DNA of 26,345 nucleotides from JANQIO01 sp036351375 (GCA_036351375.1 JAZBOY010000167.1:1-26345), one strand, 5' to 3'; positions 15,796 through 24,583 are shown, counted from the first letter of the stretch. Notes: generated from the sequence alone by a model not told the origin. Numbers and translations: made by a program.

Positions 15796-16569
15796 CTAGT
15801 CTTCGTCGTCCCTTACGTGGACGTTGGCTATCTCATTGAGCCCGTCCAGGTCGAGAATCTTGATTTCCTTGTTGCTCACTTCAAGGATATCGAGTTTCTG
15901 CAGGCGACTGAAAACCCGGCTGACGGTCTCTACCGTGAGACCCAGGTAGTTGCCGATATCGATCCGCGACATGGGCAGTCGGAACTGGGTGGCGCTCAGC
16001 TTGCGGCGCGCGTTGCGGGCCGAGATGCTCAGCATCAACGCGGCGATACGCTCTTCGGCAGTGTTCTTGCTGAGCAGGGTAATGAGCTGCTGGTCCTCGG
16101 TGATTTCGCGGCTCATCAGCTGGAAAAAGTGACGCTGCAGGTCGGGCATCTGTACGCTCAGTTCCTGCAGGGCGCTGAAGGGAATTTCACACACCGCAGA
16201 GGTTTCCAGGGCGCGGGCGGAGCAGGCATGGGCATTCTTGCTGATGCCATCCATGCCGAGGATCTCGCCGGGGAAGTAGAAGCCAGTGACCTGTTCACGG
16301 CCGTCGTCGGTTACCCGGTAGGCCTTGATGGCCCCGGAGCGCACCGCAAACACGGCGGAAAAAGATACCCCTTCCTGATACAGGTGTTCGCCCTTTTGCA
16401 GGGGCCGGCCGCGCTGAACGATATTGTCCAGCCGCTCCACCTCTGTGGAGTCCAGTGCAATTGGCAAGCAGAGCGTATTGAGGCGACAGTTGCCGCAGCT
16501 CACCCGGAAATCGTGGGTACATTTACGCGCATCGCCGCCTTCACCCACTGACTTTGCTGGAATGTTCAT
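15796..16569 (-). CDS. fnr: FNR/Anr-type oxygen-sensing CRP-family regulator
   Basis: A 257-residue regulator from ATG 16569. Cys25, Cys28 and Cys34 form the C-x2-C-x5-C motif and Cys127 lies in SAVCEIPF. The 93-residue spacing between the last N-terminal Cys and the central Cys equals E. coli FNR C29 to C122, so an oxygen-labile 4Fe-4S cluster is expected. The C-terminal HTH is RIDIGNYLGLTVETVSRVF; its E-x2-S-R recognition residues match those reading TTGAT. A GTG at 16593 would add eight residues but lacks a ribosome site, while ATG 16569 has a G-rich stretch just upstream. It lies 36 bp after hemN, likely in the same operon, whose promoter carries an FNR box. Confidence 0.95.
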   Translation of the reverse strand: MNIPAKSVGEGGDARKCTHDFRVSCGNCRLNTLCLPIALDSTEVERLDNIVQRGRPLQKGEHLYQEGVSFSAVFAVRSGAIKAYRVTDDGREQVTGFYFPGEILGMDGISKNAHACSARALETSAVCEIPFSALQELSVQMPDLQRHFFQLMSREITEDQQLITLLSKNTAEERIAALMLSISARNARRKLSATQFRLPMSRIDIGNYLGLTVETVSRVFSRLQKLDILEVSNKEIKILDLDGLNEIANVHVRDDED

Positions 16570-16605
16570 AAGCCCCCCCGGAATTTTTCTCACTAGTATA
16601 GTCCG

Positions 16606-18006
16606 TCAAATGACCGCGGAATAGCGCGGCGTGTTGGCGGCAGCTTCCGGTGGGTTCAGATATTGGTCAAACACCATACAAACATTGCGCAGGAACGGTC
16701 GGCCCTGCTCGGTGATGCTGATCCGGTTCTCTTCCAGCGCCACCAGGCCGTCGGTCTGCATTTCTTCAAGGGCCGCGGATTCCTGCCCGAAATGCTGCCA
16801 GAAGCTGGTGCCGTCAGGTAGCTGGCAGCTGGCCAGGTCCAGGGAAAGGTTGCAAATCAGCGACATGATCACGTGGCGGCGCAGGCGATCTTCAGAGCTG
16901 GTCCGGTAGCCCCTGTGGATCGGCAGCTCGCCGCGGGCGAGATCAGCGTAGTAATCCTCCAGGCTGCGGGCGTTTTGCACGTAGTAGTCGCCGACCTGGC
17001 TGATGGAAGACACGCCCATGCCCACCAGGTCGTCCGCCAGCAGCAGTGAGTAGCCCTGGAAGTTACGCTGCAGGTTGCCCTCGCGCTGTGCCACCGCCAG
17101 GTCGTCTCCGGGCAGCACGTAGTGGTCGAGGCCGATATGCAGGTAGCCGGCGGCTTGCAGGGTCTCGGCAATCTGCCACTGCAACTGGAGCTTGTCGGAG
17201 GCCAGCGGCAGGGTGAGGCGGTCGATCGCCCGCTGTGACTTGAAGCGCTCCGGCAGGTGGGCGTAGTTGAAGCAGGCGATCCGGTCGGGGCGCAGCTTGA
17301 TCACCTTCTGTAGCGTGTCCGCCATGGTGATGCTGTCCTGGTGCGGCAGACCGTATATCAGGTCAAAACTCAGCGAGCGGTAGTCGTAGTGGCGAATCTC
17401 CTCGACCAGCTTGCGCACCATTTTGTAGGGTTGCACGCGGTTGATGGATTTCTGCACCAGCGGGTCGAAATCCTGGATGCCGAGACTGACGCGGTTGAAG
17501 CCCAGCCCCTTCATCAGGGGAATGGCACCCGGCGCCGTGGTGCGCGGGTCCAGCTCGACGGAATACTCGCGGGTGCCGCTGTCCATCAGGGTGAAGTGGC
17601 TGGCGAGATCGTGCATCAGCTCAGTGACCTGGGCATTGTCCAGGTAGGTGGGTGAGCCGCCACCCCAATGCATCTGCCGCACCGGGCGGCGCCTGCCATG
17701 CAGCTCTGCCTGCATGGCGATTTCCTTGCGCAGCGAGGCCAGGTAGCGCTGGGCGGCTCCCTGCTCCCGGGTCACGATCTTGTTGCAGGCGCAGTAGTAG
17801 CAAATGTCCTGGCAGAACGGGATGTGCACGTACAGGGACAGGGCGCCCAGCTGGTGGCTGCGGGCGTCGGCAAGGTAGCTGTCGATGGGGAACTGCTCGC
17901 CGAATTGAGGCGCCGTTGGATAGGAGGTGTAGCGGGGCCCACTGCGCGCGTATTTCTCAACCAGCGCCATGTCCTGCTGACAGGCTTGCGTTACCAATTT
18001 GTTCAT
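16606..18006 (-). CDS. hemN: oxygen-independent coproporphyrinogen III oxidase HemN
   Basis: A 466-residue radical SAM enzyme that decarboxylates coproporphyrinogen III to protoporphyrinogen IX without oxygen, in heme synthesis. The cluster motif YVHIPFCQDICYYCACNKI has Cys65, Cys69 and Cys72 for the 4Fe-4S cluster plus Cys74, as in true HemN rather than HemW. The N-terminal GPRYTSYPTAPQF trip-wire segment is present, another HemN feature, as are MHWGGGSPTYL and SFDLIYGLPHQ. ATG 18006 follows CAGGAGG by 10 nt. It is the first gene of the minus-strand low-oxygen cluster and probably supplies heme for the cbb3 subunits encoded downstream. Confidence 0.97.
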   Translation of the reverse strand: MNKLVTQACQQDMALVEKYARSGPRYTSYPTAPQFGEQFPIDSYLADARSHQLGALSLYVHIPFCQDICYYCACNKIVTREQGAAQRYLASLRKEIAMQAELHGRRRPVRQMHWGGGSPTYLDNAQVTELMHDLASHFTLMDSGTREYSVELDPRTTAPGAIPLMKGLGFNRVSLGIQDFDPLVQKSINRVQPYKMVRKLVEEIRHYDYRSLSFDLIYGLPHQDSITMADTLQKVIKLRPDRIACFNYAHLPERFKSQRAIDRLTLPLASDKLQLQWQIAETLQAAGYLHIGLDHYVLPGDDLAVAQREGNLQRNFQGYSLLLADDLVGMGVSSISQVGDYYVQNARSLEDYYADLARGELPIHRGYRTSSEDRLRRHVIMSLICNLSLDLASCQLPDGTSFWQHFGQESAALEEMQTDGLVALEENRISITEQGRPFLRNVCMVFDQYLNPPEAAANTPRYSAVI

Positions 18007-18021
18007 TTAATCCCGGCCTCC

Positions 18022-18070
18022 TGCGGAGAGCATAGCAACGGGGCTCCCGGGGTGGCTTGATGCATGTCAA
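18022..18070 (-). promoter_or_regulatory. FNR/Anr-dependent class II promoter of hemN-fnr
   Basis: On the minus strand TTGAC-ATGC-ATCAA (18070-18057) is a perfect FNR box. Exactly 22 bp later comes the -10-like TATGCT (18034-18029). With a start near 18022 the box is centred at -41.5, the ideal class II position, and no separate -35 is needed. Expected leader before the hemN ATG is about 15 nt. Confidence 0.85.
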
Positions 18071-18193
18071 TGGCGCGGATTTTGTGGCCGCCAGGGGTGG
18101 TATATAGGCCTGAACCGAGTCGCTGCGGCTGCCTCCTGCGGTTGACCGCCCGCCGGCACTCTCGCCAGAATGCCGGAAAAGGAAGGAGTGCTT

Positions 18194-19093
18194 ATGAACG
18201 TTCGCAGTCTGGGCTATGTGCGCATCGAATCCACGGATCCCGCCCAGTGGGCCAGTTTTGGCACCGACGTGCTGGGTATGATGTGCCGGGAGGGCGCCGA
18301 CGGCACTGTTTACCTGAAAATGGATGCCAGGCCGTTCCGTTTCGCCATTGTCCCCGGGCAGGCGGACCGCCTGCAGCTCTGCGGCTGGGAGCTGGCCTCG
18401 GCGGCGGATTTCGAGGCCGCCTGCGCTGCGCTGGACGGTGCCGGAATGACGTACCAGCAGGGCAGCGAGGCAGACTGTGTGGAACGCCAGGTACAGGCCC
18501 TGGTGCGGCTGGAGGATCCGGCGGGCAACCAGTTGGAGCTCTTTCACGGCGCCGCCCTGGACTACGAAAAGTTCGTGTCGCCGGCGGGAGTCGCCGGTTT
18601 CGAGACCGGTTTCAATGGCGACATGGGCTTCGGGCACGCGGTGCTGCCGGCGCCAAACCTGGTCGAAACCCATGCCTTCTACCGGGACGTGCTGGGCTTC
18701 GGGGACACCGACTACATGCACTTCCGTTTCAGCGAGGATCCGGCTGATCCCGGCCAGGGCCTGAACTTCATGCACGTGCAGAACCCGCGCCACCACAGTC
18801 TGGCGCTGTACCAGGCCGATATGCCCTCTGGCTGTGTCCACCTGATGGTGGAAGTGCTGAGCATTGACGAGGTGGGCTATTGCCTCGATCGCGTGCTGGC
18901 GAGAAACATCCCGGTGACGTCCACCCTCGGCCGCCATACCAACGACCGAATGCTGTCTTTTTATATGGCAACGCCGGGTGGCTTTGCCCTGGAATACGGC
19001 TGTGACGGTCTGAAGATGGACTGGGAAGGCTATACGCCGACGGTATCAAGCCGCCCGAGTCTCTGGGGCCACGAGTTCCAGGCACCCGAGTAG
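18194..19093 (+). CDS. BphC-type extradiol ring-cleavage dioxygenase (VOC superfamily)
   Basis: A 299-residue, two-domain type I extradiol dioxygenase. The C-terminal domain keeps the full iron triad His148 (GFGHAVL), His216 (CVHLMVE) and Glu267 (FALEYG). The catalytic residues His200 (NPRHHS), His248 (GRHTND) and Tyr257 also match BphC in order and spacing. It should therefore be an active Fe(II) enzyme cleaving a catecholic ring, such as dihydroxybiphenyl or a steroid-derived catechol (HsaC-like); the substrate cannot be read from sequence. ATG 18194 follows AAGGAG closely; an upstream in-frame ATG at 18170 lacks this. No other ring-degradation gene is nearby. It is divergent from hemN, with the FNR box between them, and a TATATA at 18101-18106 may serve as its -10. 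Confidence 0.9.
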   Translation: MNVRSLGYVRIESTDPAQWASFGTDVLGMMCREGADGTVYLKMDARPFRFAIVPGQADRLQLCGWELASAADFEAACAALDGAGMTYQQGSEADCVERQVQALVRLEDPAGNQLELFHGAALDYEKFVSPAGVAGFETGFNGDMGFGHAVLPAPNLVETHAFYRDVLGFGDTDYMHFRFSEDPADPGQGLNFMHVQNPRHHSLALYQADMPSGCVHLMVEVLSIDEVGYCLDRVLARNIPVTSTLGRHTNDRMLSFYMATPGGFALEYGCDGLKMDWEGYTPTVSSRPSLWGHEFQAPE

Positions 19094-19143
19094 CCTGACG
19101 CTGCCGGCAAGGCGCTGCCGGCTAGGCGCGGCCTGCCGAACAC

Positions 19144-20337
19144 TCAGGCGAGGCTGGCGACGCTCTTCAGCACCAGTCGCACCAGTTCAGCCTGGCGCGT
19201 CACCCCGGTTTTGGAAAAGATCGACTTGAGCTGCGCCCGGGCCGTGTGCTGGGAGATGTTCTGCTGGGCGGAGACTTCCGCCAGGCTCAGGCCCCTGGCC
19301 AGTCTCAGCGCCAGTGAGGCCTCCGCCGGCGTCAGTTGGAACAGTTCCTGCAACAGCTGGCGCGATACCTCGCTGGGCTCGAACCCCGGCCCTTCGCCCT
19401 GGGCCGGGTCGCTGATAAACACCGCCACGCTGGGGCTGGACTGGCCCTCGGCCCACTCTGCCAGGGGCACGGGCCGCAAGACCAGGCCGTAATCCTTGAG
19501 GCCGCTGGGCCTTGGTACTCGCAGGGCGCGCACCATGCCGGTGGTGCCTGCACGCTGGGCGGCCACCGCTGCCTCCACCATTGCCTGTAGCTGGCTGTCG
19601 GTGGCCCTGTCCTGCAGGTGCAGACGCTGGTCGGTAAGGTTCATGCCGTCGTCCTCCGCCAGCAGGGCGCCGGCCACTGCATTGGTGTTGAGAACCCGGC
19701 CGCGCTCGTCCAGCACCAGGGTGGCCACTGCCAGGTGATCTACCGCATCGGCGTACAGGTCCCGCTCCGACTCGGTGCGGCTGAGGCGGGCGTGAATCTG
19801 TATCGCACGCTGCAGGTGTGGGAGCAGCTGTTCGCAGAACTGTTTGTGGGCGTCTTCGAAGGCCGGTTCGTCCGGGCGCCGCGCGATGCGCAGGCGGGCT
19901 TGCATTCCGTCGGGCTCCACGGTGTCGACCCCGAGAATATGAAACAGCCCGATCGGCTTGAGATAGTTCAGGTAGTAGTCGGACACCAGCAGTTCCGCGT
20001 CGGGAATCAGCTCCTGCTGGGTGACGACCTTGCCCGGAGGCAGGTTGACGAAGGGATCGATGGCGAAGAACTGCTCCTGGTAAGTCATAGCTTCCCAGTC
20101 GCTGGGGTCGGCCAGGTCATCCTCGTCGCTGTCGCTGCGCTGGCAATTGAGAATGACACCGCGGTCGCCGGTGGCAGGCGGTCTCAGCACCAGCGATACC
20201 ACCTGGGCGTCCATGGCCCGACGCAGGGCCGGCAGGAAGCTGCGCCAGGGCTTGTCCTGTAGCGGCCCCTCGTAGACCAGGCCTACAAGCTCTTCGAAGC
20301 TGTACCCTGCGGACGCCGCAGGTGGGGAGGGGCCCAT
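19144..20337 (-). CDS. LuxR-type helix-turn-helix transcriptional regulator
   Basis: A 397-residue protein. The C-terminal LuxR/FixJ-type HTH (about residues 330-390) contains LTPAEASLALRLARGLSLAEVS followed by ISQHTARAQLKSIFSKTGVTRQAELVRLV. A central PAS-like segment (AVATLVLDERGRVLNTNAVAGALL, around residues 200-225) precedes it. No receiver domain or acyl-homoserine-lactone domain is recognisable in the N-terminal half, so the signal is unknown. Such PAS-LuxR proteins are common in marine gammaproteobacteria with large catabolic repertoires. ATG 20337 lies 3 bp after the stop of the DUF1631-GGDEF-EAL gene, so the two are probably translationally coupled. Confidence 0.85.
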   Translation of the reverse strand: MGPSPPAASAGYSFEELVGLVYEGPLQDKPWRSFLPALRRAMDAQVVSLVLRPPATGDRGVILNCQRSDSDEDDLADPSDWEAMTYQEQFFAIDPFVNLPPGKVVTQQELIPDAELLVSDYYLNYLKPIGLFHILGVDTVEPDGMQARLRIARRPDEPAFEDAHKQFCEQLLPHLQRAIQIHARLSRTESERDLYADAVDHLAVATLVLDERGRVLNTNAVAGALLAEDDGMNLTDQRLHLQDRATDSQLQAMVEAAVAAQRAGTTGMVRALRVPRPSGLKDYGLVLRPVPLAEWAEGQSSPSVAVFISDPAQGEGPGFEPSEVSRQLLQELFQLTPAEASLALRLARGLSLAEVSAQQNISQHTARAQLKSIFSKTGVTRQAELVRLVLKSVASLA

Positions 20338-20340
20338 GGC

Positions 20341-23300
20341 CTATTTTTCCATCATCTCCAGCTTGTCGGACAGGCTGGTCAAGGGTACGGGGCGGCCGAC
20401 GCCCCAACCCTGGATATAGTCACAACCGATCTCCCGCAGCTTTTCGATCACCTCGTCATTCTCGGCAAATTCGGCGATGGTTTCCATGCCCAGAAAGTGA
20501 GACAGATCGTTGATGGACTTGGCCATGGCGAAGTCCTTGCTGTTCTGGTAGATGTGCTGGATAAAGGTGCCGTCGATCTTGACGTAGTCCACCGGCAGGT
20601 CGCGAAGGTAGGAGTGGGAGGCGAGCCCGGTGCCAAAGTCGTCGATGGAAAACTTGCAGCCGATATTCTTGAACTCGTTGACGAAGTCGGTGGCTTTCAC
20701 CATGTTGTTGATGGTGCCCGTCTCAGTGATTTCGAAGCAGATCTTGCTGGTGCCGATGCCGTACTCGGAAATTGCCTCGAACAGGAACTCCATAAACCCG
20801 TCGTCGGTGACGCTGTTGCCGGACAGGTTTATGGCGAGGTTGGGCACGTCTTTTTCCTCGTCCATCATCTGGCTGATCCAGCTGAAAACCTGTCGCACTA
20901 CCCACTGGTCAACCTGCACCATGTAGCCGAACTGTTCGGCGCTCTTGATGAAGTCCTGGGGCGAGCTGAGCTTGCCGTGCTCGTCCGAGATGGCCATCAG
21001 GATTTCGTAGTGCTCGACATCCAGCTGCCCGTCTACCAGTACCGTGCGGGCGATGGGCTGCGCCTGCAGCACAAAGTTCTTGGTGTCGAGGGTATGCTCG
21101 ATCTGCTTGATCGCGTCGGCTTCTTCGGACTTGTAGGCCTCGGCGCGAGCATTGTCTTCGTTGTACTGCGCCACCCGGTTCCCACCCTTGGATTTGGCGT
21201 CTTTAGAAACAGCCTCGGCATGGTCGAGAATACTGCTGACAGATTCACTGTGATCGAGGATGGATGTCACACCGATCGACACGGTGAAAGAAATCTTCTC
21301 TCCGTTGATGTCTACCGGGCTGACCTCGATGTCGCCGCGGATTCCCTCGGCGTGGGCGATGGCCTGCTCCAGGGAGCGGTCCAGCAACAATACGGCAAAG
21401 CGGTCGCCTTCCAGGCGGGCGGAAGATACCTTGCGTTCATGCTGCTGTGCCAGCAGCTTGCCGAACTCGACCAGGATCTGGTCGCCCACGGTCTCGTCGT
21501 AGACATCGTTGACCAGCGCGAACTTGTCGATATCGATGTAGAGCAGGGCGTGGCTGGAATGCTTGGCCTTGGCGTGCTGCAGCGCCTGCTCCAGTTGCTC
21601 CATGAAGGTCTCGCGGTTTATGAGCCGGGTGAGGCTGTCATGATTCTTCTCGAAGCTGAGCGAGCGCTGCACGTGCTCCAGCGTCTTGTACATCGACTGG
21701 TCGACCAGCGGCAGTTCCTCGCTGGGGGTGGGCGGCTTGACGCCCTTGGAGAGCTGCCGGGCCAGTTCGACGGCGGTCACGTCGGCGACTTTCTGGCCGC
21801 GTTCATTGACGAAAATAAAGCGATCGCCGTCCTCGCTGATCCAGGCCAGCTGCATGCGCCGCTTGGCGCCCTGGGGGTCGCGGTAGGTCAGCCAGCTGCC
21901 GCGCTCCAGGTCTTCCACGCGCTTCATCCAGCGGCGCAGGCGGGGGAGAGTTTCGACCTTTTCGCGAACTTTTTCCGGGTCTCGTTCCTCGGCGTCTTCC
22001 GGGGGCGTGACGTCGGTGTATTCCAGCTCGGCGCGGCCGGCCAGCACCTCGCGCAGGTTCTCCAGTACCGGTTCGTGCTCGACGTGAGTCGGCAGGGCTT
22101 CATTGATTTGCTGGCTTACCATGTCCAGCAGCGGCTCCGCCTCAAGCGCGCGCTCGACCTGCACCTGTTCGTTCTCGGCCTCGCCCTGCTTCTTCTGCAT
22201 CAACCACAGCGACAGCAGGTCCAGCGTCTTTACGTAGTCTTTCCAGGCGCGGCTATTGGGCCCCTGCTTGACGAAGGTCAGCTTGAGCAGGTCGCGCCAG
22301 CCCTTGTCGACCAGCTCGACCAGGGGTTTCGGTGCCTGTGGTGCACGCAGACGGGAGCGTAAAACCTTTTCCACCGCCTTTTCCGCCTTGCGCAGTTTTT
22401 CCTGGCCGTCCTGGGTCTTGACGACGCGCTCGACGTTGCGCTCCAGCGCCTTCTTCTGCTGCTCCGAAAGGCCGTCCAGCTCGTTCAGCGCGCTGGCGAA
22501 TACCTGGCTGTCGTCCTGGTAGTTCTGGACAATGTTGTCGATGATGGTGGAGACCTTGGTCTCCAGCGCCCGGTTCGGGTAGTTACTGGAGCTGGCCAGC
22601 TGAGTAACCTTGTCGATCACGCCCCGCGCCGGGTGGTTCTGGTCGGCGAAAAACTGGGGCTCCAGCAGGGCCAGCTTGGCCAAAGGGATTTGCAGGTCAC
22701 CGACGATCGGCCGCAGGTCCGGCTCCACGTCCACTTCCACGGAAATATCCGAGAACAGGTTGTCGACCAGGTCGAGCTGGTTGACGCTCTCGGGTTCAAA
22801 ACCGTCTGTGCCTTCCAGGCCGGCGATGCTGGCCTGGCGGTCTGCCAGGTACTGCCGCACCGAGCGCTGCTCGCGCAGCTCACTGCGAACCTGTTCGTCG
22901 GATTGCAATTGCGAGAGCACGCTGGCCAGGGCGTTGGACGTGGCGGGTGGCCCGCCGTTACCGGTGCCGGTGCCGGCGTCTCCCGCCAGGGTGCCACCGC
23001 TCTCCACCGGCGCCGCGCGACGGAAATTGAGGGCGTCGATCACCGAGCGGTACAGGGTGGGGGTATCGAAATGCCGGCTGGCGGCACCGCCCGGTTGGGG
23101 CGGGGCGGCAAGCCCGGAATCTACAGCGGGCCCGCCTTGTGGCCCCGCTTGTGGCGCTCCTTGTGGCGCTCCCTGTGGCACCCCAGCAGGAACCTGTCCT
23201 GCAGCCCGCGCGGCACCTCCCGGCGCACCGGCGGCCGGCGCACCGGCGGCCGGCGATCCGGCGCCCGGCGATCCGGCGCCCGGTGCGGCGTGCTGGCCAT

Positions 23301-24438
23301 CGGTCGCCAGTCCTGCGTCCTCGGCATCCGCCAGTAGCTCGGCGGTTTCATCCTCACTGGGGAGGTCGGGCTTCGGGGCAGGCTTTGGCCGCGGTGCGGC
23401 CTTGGCGCGTTCCTTGTGGATGCGTTCGACCAGCGACCCGTTCTTGTCGAGGTCTTCCTCGATGTCGGATTTGACGCCGCGGTCCCGCAGGAAGATGTTG
23501 AGGCTCTTGTAGTAGCTCTCCAGGTTTTTGACGATGGTTTCGTCAAAGTACTTGTAAAGGTCTGATACCACCTGATTGGAAACACCGCCGCCGATGACGG
23601 CATCGCGAAAGGCGGTACAAAGCTGGGCCACATGTATCGGCAGCCTGGTCTCCATCAGCTCGGTGCCGCACATCTCGGCAAAGCGAATGGTCAGGGCCTC
23701 CATGGAAAGTCCCATCTTGCGCTGTGCTTCGCGCACGATGCGGTCGATCGTCAGGGAATCCTCGAAGTCCTGGATATCGACCAGGTCCAGTTCGTCAGCG
23801 GCGACCGACTCGAGGTTTTCGTTGTCCTGGTCTTCCGGGCGTTTGGGCGTGTCGAAGAAATCGGAAATCTGCTTGTTGAAGATTTCCCGCATCTCCTGGT
23901 GGTCGCGCCGCAGGATATTCATGGCCTCGAACAGCGCGTCCTGTCGCGCACGGTTGGCGTGTTGGGAGGCGAGGTCCATCATCTGGTCGGCAGCGTCCAT
24001 GATGAAGGGGTCGATCATCCCGTCGAGCTGGCGCAGTGCCCGCTCCCGGAAGTCAGCGAGGTGGGCAGCCGCCTCTGAAGGGCTGCCGGCATTGCCCGCA
24101 GCCTCGCCCCGCAGCAGCATGCTGCGAACGCGGCTGACAGATTCGGTATCGGTGGCGCGGAACTCGAGCTGGAACTGATTGCCCCTGGCCGTGGCGATCA
24201 CCACGGGGACTTCGAGGAGCTTGCCTTCCTCGTCAAAAATGTCGCTGAGCTTGAGCACGGCGCGAGCGCCGACGTGTACCGGCATGCTCGCATCGCCCTG
24301 GCCGTCGCCCAGTCGCTGGACACTGCGGAGGAGCAGGCCAAGTTCCAGCAGCTCGCTTACCTGGCCCGCGTAGCTTGCCCCACCTTCCAGGTGCAGCTCC
24401 GCCGAATGCGCCTCCGGCAGTACCTCAGCTTGCGACAT
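20341..24438 (-). CDS. DUF1631-GGDEF-EAL protein (probable c-di-GMP phosphodiesterase/effector)
   Basis: A 1365-residue protein. Residues about 1-110 may be a PilZ-like beta domain. DUF1631 (from about residue 130 to 860) is helical and interrupted by a Pro/Ala/Gly-rich linker at about 385-450. A GGDEF domain (about 930-1095) follows, in which the signature is EGDRF, so cyclase activity is unlikely. The EAL domain (about 1115-1355) keeps the expected catalytic residues: Glu in HYEILMA, Asn in AINLSGNS, Glu in FEITETG, SIDDFGTG, VKIDGTF, TIAEFAEN and Gln in YIQGWGVG. It can therefore probably hydrolyse or at least bind c-di-GMP. No membrane helix is seen. I chose ATG 24438 (AAGG 6 nt upstream) over TTG 24444. 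Confidence 0.88.
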   Translation of the reverse strand: MSQAEVLPEAHSAELHLEGGASYAGQVSELLELGLLLRSVQRLGDGQGDASMPVHVGARAVLKLSDIFDEEGKLLEVPVVIATARGNQFQLEFRATDTESVSRVRSMLLRGEAAGNAGSPSEAAAHLADFRERALRQLDGMIDPFIMDAADQMMDLASQHANRARQDALFEAMNILRRDHQEMREIFNKQISDFFDTPKRPEDQDNENLESVAADELDLVDIQDFEDSLTIDRIVREAQRKMGLSMEALTIRFAEMCGTELMETRLPIHVAQLCTAFRDAVIGGGVSNQVVSDLYKYFDETIVKNLESYYKSLNIFLRDRGVKSDIEEDLDKNGSLVERIHKERAKAAPRPKPAPKPDLPSEDETAELLADAEDAGLATDGQHAAPGAGSPGAGSPAAGAPAAGAPGGAARAAGQVPAGVPQGAPQGAPQAGPQGGPAVDSGLAAPPQPGGAASRHFDTPTLYRSVIDALNFRRAAPVESGGTLAGDAGTGTGNGGPPATSNALASVLSQLQSDEQVRSELREQRSVRQYLADRQASIAGLEGTDGFEPESVNQLDLVDNLFSDISVEVDVEPDLRPIVGDLQIPLAKLALLEPQFFADQNHPARGVIDKVTQLASSSNYPNRALETKVSTIIDNIVQNYQDDSQVFASALNELDGLSEQQKKALERNVERVVKTQDGQEKLRKAEKAVEKVLRSRLRAPQAPKPLVELVDKGWRDLLKLTFVKQGPNSRAWKDYVKTLDLLSLWLMQKKQGEAENEQVQVERALEAEPLLDMVSQQINEALPTHVEHEPVLENLREVLAGRAELEYTDVTPPEDAEERDPEKVREKVETLPRLRRWMKRVEDLERGSWLTYRDPQGAKRRMQLAWISEDGDRFIFVNERGQKVADVTAVELARQLSKGVKPPTPSEELPLVDQSMYKTLEHVQRSLSFEKNHDSLTRLINRETFMEQLEQALQHAKAKHSSHALLYIDIDKFALVNDVYDETVGDQILVEFGKLLAQQHERKVSSARLEGDRFAVLLLDRSLEQAIAHAEGIRGDIEVSPVDINGEKISFTVSIGVTSILDHSESVSSILDHAEAVSKDAKSKGGNRVAQYNEDNARAEAYKSEEADAIKQIEHTLDTKNFVLQAQPIARTVLVDGQLDVEHYEILMAISDEHGKLSSPQDFIKSAEQFGYMVQVDQWVVRQVFSWISQMMDEEKDVPNLAINLSGNSVTDDGFMEFLFEAISEYGIGTSKICFEITETGTINNMVKATDFVNEFKNIGCKFSIDDFGTGLASHSYLRDLPVDYVKIDGTFIQHIYQNSKDFAMAKSINDLSHFLGMETIAEFAENDEVIEKLREIGCDYIQGWGVGRPVPLTSLSDKLEMMEK
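23136..23183 (-). repeat. four 12-bp tandem repeats in the DUF1631 linker
   Basis: Four 12-bp units (23136-23147, 23148-23159, 23160-23171, 23172-23183) of the form CTTGTGGCGCTC with small changes. On the coding strand they give Gly-Ala-Pro-Gln repeats. In-frame unit length allows copy-number change without frameshift. Confidence 0.75.
23222..23281 (-). repeat. four 15-bp tandem repeats in the DUF1631 linker
   Basis: Two identical copies of GGCGCACCGGCGGCC are followed by two identical copies of GGCGATCCGGCGCCC, four 15-bp units without spacing. They encode Gly-Ala-Pro-Ala-Ala and Gly-Ala-Gly-Ser-Pro repeats, a flexible linker. Confidence 0.8.
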
Positions 24439-24552
24439 GATCAACCTTATTAGTGATTGTTGGTTTCTCGGTCTGGGTTGTTAACGGGCTGCCGCGTCCA
24501 TGCACACCCCCCACCCGTGTTGCCGGGATCACCGGCCACACGTAGCCCGCCG

Positions 24553-24583
24553 AGTATAACCTGATCGGCCTCCGGGATGACAA
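24553..24583 (-). promoter_or_regulatory. candidate promoter of the DUF1631-GGDEF-EAL gene
   Basis: On the minus strand TTGTCA (24583-24578, 5/6) and TATACT (24558-24553, 5/6) are 19 bp apart. The start would be near 24546, giving a leader of about 108 nt before ATG 24438. The spacing is long, so confidence is limited. The rest of 24439-24616 shows no gene. Confidence 0.4.

Noticed and set aside
19101..19122. Repeated GCCGGC between the convergent dioxygenase and LuxR genes as terminator
   Set aside because: The stem is only 6 bp of a self-complementary word and no T-run follows on either strand.
20497..22362. 621-codon open frame antisense to the EAL/GGDEF gene
   Set aside because: The opposite strand encodes clear EAL and GGDEF domains; this frame has no motif and no ribosome site.
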